Origin: Anoplolepis gracilipes
Lineage: Eukaryota; Arthropoda; Insecta; Hymenoptera; Formicidae
Reading direction: 5' to 3'
NCBI RefSeq assembly: GCF_047496725.1
Contig: NC_132980.1
Location: 4,950,572 to 5,014,571, forward strand
DNA: 64,000 nucleotides
This document shows, in pieces, positions 55,392-64,000 of this stretch. Within the stretch, counting starts at the first letter, position 1, and every line of letters begins with the position of its first letter. The notes below the pieces were generated by a model that was given only the letters and a program-made list of their open reading frames with translations, did not search any database and was not told the DNA's origin. Both the position numbers and the translations under genes were made by a program.

Positions 55392-56084
55392 ATATTAATG
55401 ATACGTAATTCGACTTTCATGTATATTTAGTACATCTCTTATATCAGATTTTGATTTATTTACATTGTAGCAAATGCTTTGGCAAGAAAGAGGCTCCGCC
55501 TTTTTCTCTGCATCTGCAACCTTATCCCGAAAATTCTAATACTGGATTATATTATATATTATTAAATTCTCGTTTTGTGTAGAAAATTTAAAATCCATGT
55601 AAAACTGCACATTATAAACAGTATTTCGTATTCAAAATGTCAAAAAATATAAATTTGCTTGCTTTTTAACATTTTTTCATATTTATGTATTTCTTTATAA
55701 ATTAATGAATCACTTTGCAAACTATGTATTTTTTATATTATATTATTTATTAATATTGCGACCCAGAGTAACTCGCAGATGTAAACAACACGCACTGTTA
55801 ATATAACTGATAGTCATAAGACTGTGTAAAAATACGTCAGCATAAATGTCATCGCAATTGTACGTTAATATGTATATATGTATGTATAGGAAATATAAAA
55901 AATATTGAAAAATTGCTTGACTTTTGAGTTGCAAATAAGCTTTTTAATATATATTTTTTGATTGAAAGGAAGCTATTTACAAAATTTGCGTTAAATCGAA
56001 GCATCATTTTCGGAAAGACAACCAAGAAAAAGTAATTCTAATAACAGTGTGTACAAAAAAATGTCGAATAATGTCTGTTTTTTA
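55392..56084. other. AT-rich DNA
   Basis: No continuation of the Mutator-like relic, no gene or repeat partner seen. Confidence 0.5.
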
Positions 56085-56510
56085 AAACATCTTTTTTTAA
56101 TACAATGTAATGTATCAAAGTATTCAGAAACTATGGTAGCATCGACATTTCGATATATAAAATTTTTATCTATAAATAAAATAAGAAAAATCTGCCATAA
56201 ATTGATGTATATATGTATGTAACTTGAAACTACTTATTAATATTCAAAAAAATGTGTGGTGTGTGTATGTATTTCACGTGTATTAATTATTGATATTTTT
56301 TTATTTAAAAAGGTTTTCTTAAATTTTGATATTAATTTGATGATCTCATTTTGCGAGTACAAAAATTACTTTGATTAAATTTTGATTATATTAATCGGTG
56401 ATTAATTGTACGTAATAAAATTAGTTGACGTAATTCAATTGTTTACAATAATAAAAATTCAATTCTTTTTATATTAAAAATATTAAGTATTTTATTACTG
56501 GTTAAGTGAA
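56085..56510. repeat. Direct repeat upstream of FBXO21-like gene
   Basis: About 400 bp that recurs at 63165-63545 in the same orientation, e.g. AGCATCGACATTTCGATAT and TTTGATGATCTCATTTT blocks, with scattered differences and indels. Either a dispersed element or the edges of a segmental duplication. Confidence 0.8.
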
Positions 56511-56641
56511 AAAGTTAAAATGTTATCCACCATCTTATGTCCCCCTAGAAACCATACAACTTTTGTCTGAAACATTTTTTCGAATTTTCCATATTTTTCG
56601 AGATATTTCACTGGAGGAATTAAAATGGAACACCCTGTATA
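56510..56641. mobile_element. Fragment ending like the TA MITE
   Basis: The sequence ends GGAACACCCTGTATA, close to the GGGACACCCTG-TA end of the MITEs at 378 and 16557, but the rest is different; probably a related mariner-type family. The left end was not found. Confidence 0.35.
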
Positions 56642-56787
56642 CATATATATATATATGACCAATCACAATAAAGGAATCTTTATTCTTTCTTCTAATTGAT
56701 TAGTCAAATCCTTAGAAGCATTTCTGACTAAAAAGGAAATACATCCAGTCTGGAACAATTGTAAAAGAAGATACAGACTTATGCACA

Positions 56788-57039
56788 ATGCTAGATACAG
56801 ACAATAGGAACAAGGATAACAGAGGCAAGAAAAAAAGAAAAAGATTATCTTTCTCTTTCTTGTTTGTATTATTCCCTGTTCCTATTGCCTGTTACTTGAT
56901 ATTGTGGAAGGGCTATGAAAGTTACTGCAGAACCGTTGCAACAGTGTTAGTACACTCTGTAAGCTACAATAAACTATTTGAGCTCACGTATAAGTTATAT
57001 AACGAAATTAGTGATATAAAATTAGATAAAAATCAATAA
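56788..57039 (+). CDS. Short open frame upstream of FBXO21-like gene, doubtful
   Basis: An 83-codon frame (first in-frame ATG is 56788) with a basic start, a hydrophobic segment and no known motif. It carries a ~16-bp inverted repeat (CAATAGGAACAAGG and CCTGTTCCTATTG). Could be 5' UTR or transposon debris; no support for translation. Confidence 0.2.
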   Translation: MLDTDNRNKDNRGKKKRKRLSFSFLFVLFPVPIACYLILWKGYESYCRTVATVLVHSVSYNKLFELTYKLYNEISDIKLDKNQ

Positions 57040-57074
57040 ATAAACTACGTTGTGTTTTGTTAAATTTTTTTTCA

Positions 57075-60000
57075 ATGGCGATAACACGCTTGCCCGACAA
57101 GTGATTAAACTCATTCTAGAAGATGAAAACGTTAGCATTGAGGATGCTTTAAGTTTTAGTTCCACATGTAAAAGATTCCAGAAGATACTGACAAAGAAGT
57201 TTTGGGAAAAGAAATTTTATCAGGGGTATGTCTTTTTATTTAAAATTTTTTATAATAATATTTTTTATTTTATTATATATAATATTATATTTATAAAATA
57301 TATATAAAATTATATATAATATTAATATATTTTATATTAATATTAATTTTACATTTAGTTGATGTTTTATTCAATAGATCGTTTTTAATTTACAAAGAGA
57401 GTTTTAATGCGTGAAAATTTTTAGAATATTTATTAAATAAATTAGATCGCTCGAGACAACATAAGTACAGAAGTGAGTTGATCATATTTTGATAATTTTA
57501 TAAATTTTAAAATAAAATTTTGTATTATTTGCGATTAATTATACAAAAGAATCCTATACATAAAAATTATTATCAATAGATTATTATCAAAATATCTCGG
57601 GCGATCTAATTTTTTAAATAAATATTTTATTAATTTATTACACAGAACTTTTTGTAAAACTATTGTAGAACTCTTAAACTTTTAAAATTTAATAAGAAAA
57701 ATTTAAAAAATCGTCAGAGAACAAAGTGAGGCGCAATAACTTGGTTGGTTTTAAGCTTTTTTTTATTTAATGGTCAGTACTATTTTAGTTTAATCTATAA
57801 AAAACTGTAAAGCTTGCTGCACATGATTTCTGATTTGCATTATAATTGACCAATAATAATTTCGGTTAAAAAAATTGTCAAATTATCGATGCTTGGAATG
57901 CGATCCAGCACGAAAAAGCATCGTGTGCCATAAGCTTAAAATTATTAAAAATAAAGCCAGAACTCTCAACAATTAAAAAATTTCCACGAAGATGCCAGCG
58001 TCACACACCAGTTATTGTACCTTTTTCAAACATATTTCTTAAAATTATATTTATTCTGTTTATTTAAGCATTATATAGTAACATTAACTTATTAAAAATT
58101 GAAAATAAGTTGGTAGAGAAAAATGTATCAATAAGGTTAGGTATAAAAAGAAATAAATTTTTATTACTCTTTTAATTTTACATAACAAATATATTATGTT
58201 AATATTTTCAACAAATAAGATTCATGACGTCTACTTTATGTCAATAATAATTAAGTGTAATTTATTAAACATTTTGAGACGTTAAGTTAATTTTAAATAA
58301 AATAAATACTGATTTTGATTCAAGTTTAATATTAATTTTAATTAAGTTGTATAAATAATTTTAAAAGCTTAATTTACATTAATAATATTTTAATAATACA
58401 TTGTATAAGTAATATTTTACTTTAGCAATACATTTTTTAATATGTGTGTGTTACTATCTATTACTATTGTGATTATTTACAATTTGGTTAATCTTTATCT
58501 TTATTTAATAAAAAAATAATGTTATATTTATAATGTTTTTAATTTGTCACAAATATTAATATAATTAAAAAATTCATATTTGTGGTTTATAGAAAGTATA
58601 TTGTTTATAGTTTATTGCTGATAATGTGATATTGAATAATATTTGAAATTTTTTTATTTAAATGTTAGGTGTCCTTCTGTGAAATATAAGTATAATACAG
58701 AGAAACAGAAGAAACTTTTTGACAATTTAGATTTTAAACAACAAATTAAAGCAGGTTTAAAATATAGCAAAAAAATACAGCATTATGTGTCTTTAATGGT
58801 AGAAAATGGCTTATGGCTTGATGAGAAAGAAGAATTGGAATGTCTTCTGCGTTCCATAGCCGAAAATCCGAAATCTCTGATTTACTATTTTGTTGTAGAT
58901 AAGTTAAATAGAATCGTTTCTACACAATCGTTACGGTAAAAATCAATAAATTAAATATTAGTATTATGAATATTAATGCAATTGTACATTCTGAATGTGT
59001 AAATATATTTTAGAGAACCCGGTTGCAATTTAACAAGTGCATTTAACTTTGGCATAATTATTCGATGTCTAAAACAATATCGATTAAGACATAAGCGAAA
59101 CAAATTTATAAATATGCCAGAAAAACAGCAGGTTTTAAAACGGCTACTTACTCTTACAGTACAATATGTTACACCACAAATATCTTTCCTTATAAAAACG
59201 TGTTTAGATAGTATTACAAAAGAAGTATTATTTCTCCTTAAAGCGAAATATCCTGCGCATTCAATATTCTCGACATCTTCTGATCAATTATCTGATTGGA
59301 AAAACAATAATATCAACGACAATTTCTGGGATGAGACAGAAGCAAGGCAAATTATAAATATTCTTCAGAAATTTTTTTCTGAATTGAATCATGATAAATT
59401 AAAGCAACTATTGAGAACAGAATATCTAAATGAATCGAAAATATTTTGGGTAAGTTATTTTAAATTATGTTAAATTATGGTTATAGTTGTTGCGCTGTGA
59501 GAACATAACTGTGTTTTATATCTTACAAAAAAATAAGTTCAATAAAACTTTATTAACATAATTTATATATTGATACAGCTTTTAACAAATTTTGGAGAGA
59601 ATCTACTACTTTTTATATATCACAGTGTAGCCAGAAGGCTTGGCATACGATGCGTTCTACTAGTAGATTCAGTTGAAATAACAAATAAGATAGGTAATAT
59701 AATTGTATGGAAACCAAAATAGTAAGTATAACTTTAAGTAAAAAATTTTTTAATCTTTCCAAAATATTGGTACAAATTGTTTTACTAATAATCAACAAAC
59801 TCAAAGAGTTTTATTATCTATTTAGTAAATTTTGATATGTTTTCCACTAATGACATATGTCATAACGGAAATTTCAATTTATACATTTGATCCAGAACAT
59901 CTTGCGTAATTCTCGCAATTGTTTCTATGATTCTATTTCTAAGAAGACATAAATTTATTTTTACAACATTTTTGACATCCCCGTTGAAAAGAGGATTTAT

Positions 60001-62501
60001 GGCCGCCAACTATAAGACACAATTAATTTTTCTCAACGATGAATTTAGGTTTAGAAAGTTCTTTCAGGAAAAACAATTGCAAGAATTACGTCAGATGTTC
60101 TGAATTTAGATAAAATATGAAGAGTATTAAAATTACGTAAATTACATGACGCGGTTAACAGGACATGTAAAAATTTACTATATAAAAAAACTGTTCGAAT
60201 TATTAATTATTACACAAATATTTAATATCAATAATAAATAAATTTTTATAAATAATATCAATACACAGTTTGAATTATTTATAAAAATTGACTAAAACTG
60301 AAATAATCGGACATTTTATATATGTATGTACGTATATATATGTGAGATATAATGGAGAGAAAGATGTTATTAACTAAGAGAAGGATTTATTGAGGATATA
60401 GTATAATGGTGTAGGCACAGAATGACGGCTGGATACAGACTGTCCTGTGTGTGTGTGATTCATCGTACTTTCTCAATATTTTATCTGTTATAAACAATGC
60501 TAGATACTCGCACCATATGATCTAGCCGCTATCGCCTAGAACGTCGCAACAGTAAGCGCGCACATAAAACTTATCTTCTAACAACAATGCTCTGAGGAAT
60601 ACAGTAAATGTAATGCATTTTTAATCTTACATATACATACGTATAATTTTTTATTATTTTCAGTAATACAGAAAATTTAAATAACGCAGAGTGTTTTGTG
60701 ATAGTCAATGATTTTGATTTTTATAAATTTATCGAAGGGAGGTATAACTCTTTACATAATTGTCTATTTAGGACTCTATTTAGTTATGAAAAGGTTGGTA
60801 ATTTTTTATACATTGTAATTTTTATATATAGCCTTAAACTTTAATTAACAAAAATAACAATTAATTATAAATGTTAATCTAAATGATATTTTAAGTCCAT
60901 GACTAAAGGAAATAATTTTAGAATTTGTCATGCAAAAATTATGAAGAAACTACAATTTTTAATTTTTTTTATGTAACTATAATGTTTAAATTATTTCTAT
61001 GTATAATTTTTATGTCGCGATTTGAACTATGTTTGTAATTTCTTATAAATTAATGTAGAAAATTATAAATATTAGAATTTTTACGAATTTACTTTTACTT
61101 ATTATAATACTCATAAAAATATTCGTGAAAAGTTGTAGAAACGTGTAAAAATTTTGTAAATATTTTTTGAAACTTATTACAATTTCATTCAACCATGAAT
61201 TCCTAATTTTTACAATTTATAATTTGTTGATAAAAATTTTTTATAAAAATACGTGAATTGTTGTAAAATTATTTTCACCAAGTGAGTCAATACATTTTAT
61301 AAACAATAAGTAATAAACATATGTTTTTCTAGATAATAAACTGGACGATAAAAAGTTATATTAGTGAACAAATGCTTGTTTTCGAAAATTACTTATGGGA
61401 ATTAGAAATTATAAGAAAAATAATAAATAATGAAGATGTTGATATTTTAGCACCAATAAAGGTAATTTATCGCACATCACATAATGTAAACCGTAATAAT
61501 ATAATAATATGTAAAATAATTATGCAAATTATAATTATCTACACTTTGCTAAAAAAAGCGATTCACTAGAAAAATAAGAAAAATTTATAAAACTTCAAAT
61601 GTTTATAACATAGTTAATAATCATCTCATGCAATCGGTATTAAAAGTTTTTTTAAAATACAGATGTTTACCTTGATTTTAATTACCTTGTTACAATAATT
61701 ATTAACTGTGTTATAAGCATTTGAAATTTCATAACTTTTTTTAAATTTTTCTAGTATACTGCTCCTTTATTGGCGGAGTATATAACTTGAGTCATTACAT
61801 TAATTAGTTTAGAAACACCTCAACAAAATATATCAATTATATTCTGCTATTACATTTTCCACATACATGCACCCATACACGCATACGCACGCATATACAC
61901 ACGCATATGTACGCAGGTTAGAGCCGACATGGTAAGAAGGATACCAAAAATAAGAAGTAAAAAAATCAAATTTGCGATTGGTATGATCGTAAAACATGAT
62001 GATATAAGGCCCTGGCGTGGAAGGGTTGTAAAAACTCATATTGGCGTGATAATAGGTTGGCATTTTAAGTGTAAAGGTGAATTTGTGGAAGAATCATTGA
62101 GTTCTATAGCTCCACATTTCTTCGAATGCTATAAAAACTTTCTAATGTCGCTCTGTGAGTCCACTTGTTTACGAATGTATAAATGTAGACACTTTAATCA
62201 AGTCCATTACATAATTCTCATCAATGGAAATAAAATATGTTACGTGCAACAGGGTACGAATATTAGTAGCATTCTTATGTATTATATATATTCTATTATT
62301 TTTGATTCGTACAATATAAAACATATTTTTTTTATGTTAGATGACATATCGATATGTCCACCACAGCGGATTGATAATGTAGAGATAGGACGATATTTTT
62401 CTAGATTTAAAGGCACTCATTACGTACCAAATGAAAGTCTGGCAGAAGATTATCCAGAAGATGGTCTTGCAATTCTCAACATACTTTCCAATACTAATTA
62501 A
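57075..62501 (+). CDS. FBXO21-like: FBXO21-like F-box/YccV-domain protein, seven exons
   Basis: Exons: 57075-57225, 58669-58935, 59014-59449, 59579-59721, 60664-60793, 61333-61461, 61917-62501; every GT-AG junction joins in phase. Domains: N-terminal F-box (LPDK then IKLILEDENVS), a SirB1/transglutaminase-like region with VARRLGIRCVLLVDS (exon 4), and a C-terminal YccV/HspQ-like domain (FAIGMIVKHDD, GVIIGWHF, GRYFSRFKGTHYVPNESL, YPEDG), which is the FBXO21 order. FBXO21 is the substrate receptor of an SCF ubiquitin ligase. One base seems missing in exon 1 (AAGTGA where AAG-GTG-ATT is expected after LPDK), giving a TGA nine codons after ATG. The exon sum of 1841 nt fits 613 aa plus one lost base. 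Sequence is very divergent for FBXO21; may be a fast-evolving paralogue or young pseudogene. Confidence 0.75.
60341..60586 (-). mobile_element. Probable solo LTR in intron 5 of FBXO21-like gene
   Basis: On the minus strand the block starts TGTTGTTAGAAG or TGTTAGAAG, has a CTCAATAAATCC polyadenylation-like signal and ends TATCTCACA; it is GC-richer than the intron. TG...CA ends and size suit a Copia-type solo LTR. No target duplication was found. Confidence 0.4.
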
Positions 62502-62532
62502 TATTATCATAAAATGTACAAGTTGTAATAAA

Positions 62533-62818
62533 AATATTAATGATATAAAAATACTATAGTGCATAGATGTATTTTAATATTAAAATTTTTTACTATAACA
62601 TTAGTTATTATAGAGATTATTAGAGATTTTAAAATTTACCGTTTTATGGTTTCGCCATAATTCTATATTCTAAAGATATTTTATTATTCGTAATACAATC
62701 TTAATATCTTTTTGAATTTTAAAATCTCTAATAATCTCTATAATAATTAATATTATAGAAAAAAATTTTAATATTAAAATACGTCTATGCACTATAATAT
62801 TTTTATATAATTAATATT
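62533..62818. mobile_element. AT-rich inverted-repeat element (MITE-like)
   Basis: Arms of about 100 bp (62533-62632 and 62715-62818, small differences) around an ~80-bp centre, 30 bp after the FBXO21-like stop codon. It lies in the likely 3' UTR and would form a long hairpin in the transcript. Confidence 0.75.
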
Positions 62819-62830
62819 TTGGTAAATATG

Positions 62831-62917
62831 TATATTATAGGGGACCCCTCGACGATGACCATGACCTTGACACATGTTGTCAAGATCGAGGTCATCGGCG
62901 AGGGGTCCCCTAATATA
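62831..62917. repeat. GC-rich near-perfect hairpin with GGTCA repeats
   Basis: TAGGGGACCCCTCG...CGAGGGGTCCCCTA with TGACC/GGTCA half-sites in both arms and a 4-base CATG loop. About 36-bp arms with few mismatches. Flanks are TATATTA on both sides, so this may be a tiny TA-flanked MITE. Confidence 0.85.
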
Positions 62918-64000
62918 CAAATTTACCCATAAAACTTCGGGAGCGTGTAGAGGACCGAAAAACTAAGATAAAAAATCCTTTACAGATTTACTCGTTGCAG
63001 TTAATGCTAGATGTAAGGCTTGCATTGTTGCAAGAGGGCAGCATTTTGAACAATATCTGCATTAAATAGATGATAACATGAATAAAATGTAAATAAAAAA
63101 GTAAAAAAACGAAAATTTATTTTGTTTCTTTTTTTGCGATTTTCTTTAAAATGGAGCAAAAATATCTTTTCTTTAATACAATGTAATGTACTAAATTATT
63201 CAGAAACTATAATAGCATCGACATTTCGATATTTAGAATTTTTATCTACAAATAAAATGAGAAAAATCTGTCATTAACTTGTATGTATAACTTGAAATAT
63301 CTTATAAATATTTTTAAAAATATGTGATGTGTATATGCATTTCCATGTGTGTGTAAAAATTTTGATATTAATTTGATGATCTCATTTTCCGAGTACAAAA
63401 ATTACTTTGATTAAATTTTGATTATATTAATCGATAATTATTTTTATGAAATAAAAGTAGTTGACGTAATTCAATTTTTTAAAATAAAAAATTAATAATT
63501 CTATTTATATTAATAATTCTAAGTATTTTATTACTATAAAAGTTAATCAAAAGTTTGTCGCCTTAAAATTTTTATCAAATTATAATTATTACAATCAGTA
63601 TTTATTATAAAATTTTTATTGCTACAAAGTGCAAGTTAAAATATATTTCTATATTACAATAATTAAGACTTTTCTAAAGATTTATTACATTTCTTCTTCA
63701 CATTAATTGAATTTATATTAAAACATATATTGTTTTTTTAGCAATAATAAGTATATTTCTTTTTTAAAATAATATTCATATTTATTAAACCCTAAAATTA
63801 TATAAAGAGCTCCGATTATTAAATAAGTAAATACGAAAGAGGCAATAGGAGCGAGGAGATGTGAATATAAAATTATAAGTTTTTTATATATAGATGATAT
63901 GTCGCAATTGTATTGACATTAAGTACATTAGTAACATTCTATAGAATGACGAAGAAATTATAATAAATATTTGAACGTTTCGATTCATGTTTTGAATCCT
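62918..64000. other. AT-rich flank including second copy of direct repeat
   Basis: 63165-63545 repeats 56085-56510. The rest, to the window end, shows no gene. Confidence 0.65.

Overview
This window looks like an AT-rich arthropod genome, most likely a hymenopteran and probably an ant. It has GT-AG introns, a divergent FBXO21-type F-box gene, and insect-type Gypsy/errantivirus, Bel/Pao, DIRS-like, Polinton/Maverick, mariner, hAT, PIF/Harbinger and Mutator-like elements nested in one another. The species call is inference from the transposon families; no rRNA gene, intact tRNA gene or CRISPR array was seen.

Layout. 1-2.37 kb: end of a long-TIR MITE with a nested insertion carrying a hammerhead-like motif, then a broken gene copy of DUF4806 type. 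2.37-11.13 kb: a complete but decayed Gypsy retrotransposon on the minus strand. Its LTRs (2374-2921, 10582-11128) are flanked by a 4-bp duplication CTCC; it has a tRNA-Leu(AAG)-type primer site, gag, pol and env, and an unexpected open frame on the opposite strand between pol and env. 11.13-18.5 kb: AT-rich DNA with three related zinc-finger exons, a terminal exon of the same gene-like family, and a full copy of the MITE.

18.5-37.4 kb: a mariner transposase relic split by an 18,254-bp Polinton (19105-37358; AGT...ACT ends; 6-bp duplication GTGGAT on both sides). The left half of the Polinton carries, on the minus strand, small unknown genes, then major capsid, penton, adenovirus-type protease and a phospholipase-A2-domain minor capsid protein. 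A TATA-containing gap leads to the plus-strand genes: packaging ATPase, a large conserved unknown protein, coiled-coil/repeat proteins and the integrase. Protein-primed family-B DNA polymerase follows on the minus strand, then two plus-strand unknown genes. Together these are a virion morphogenesis and self-replication set. Most genes carry one or a few stops or frameshifts; the ATPase, the large unknown protein, the protease and a spliced 218-aa unknown gene are still open.

37.4-48.3 kb: a solo LTR-like block, PIF/Harbinger fragments around an 85-bp alternating purine-pyrimidine tract and a 48-bp palindrome, a decayed Bel/Pao element (42149-47607), and a hAT relic. 48.8-55.4 kb: a Mutator-like transposase relic interrupted by a DIRS-like tyrosine-recombinase retrotransposon. 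Its leader holds three and a half tandem copies of a multi-branched hairpin module, the most unusual structure I found. 56-63.6 kb: a seven-exon FBXO21-like gene with consistent splice phases and one apparent 1-nt frameshift at its F-box start, bracketed by ~400-bp direct repeats, then two strong inverted repeats.
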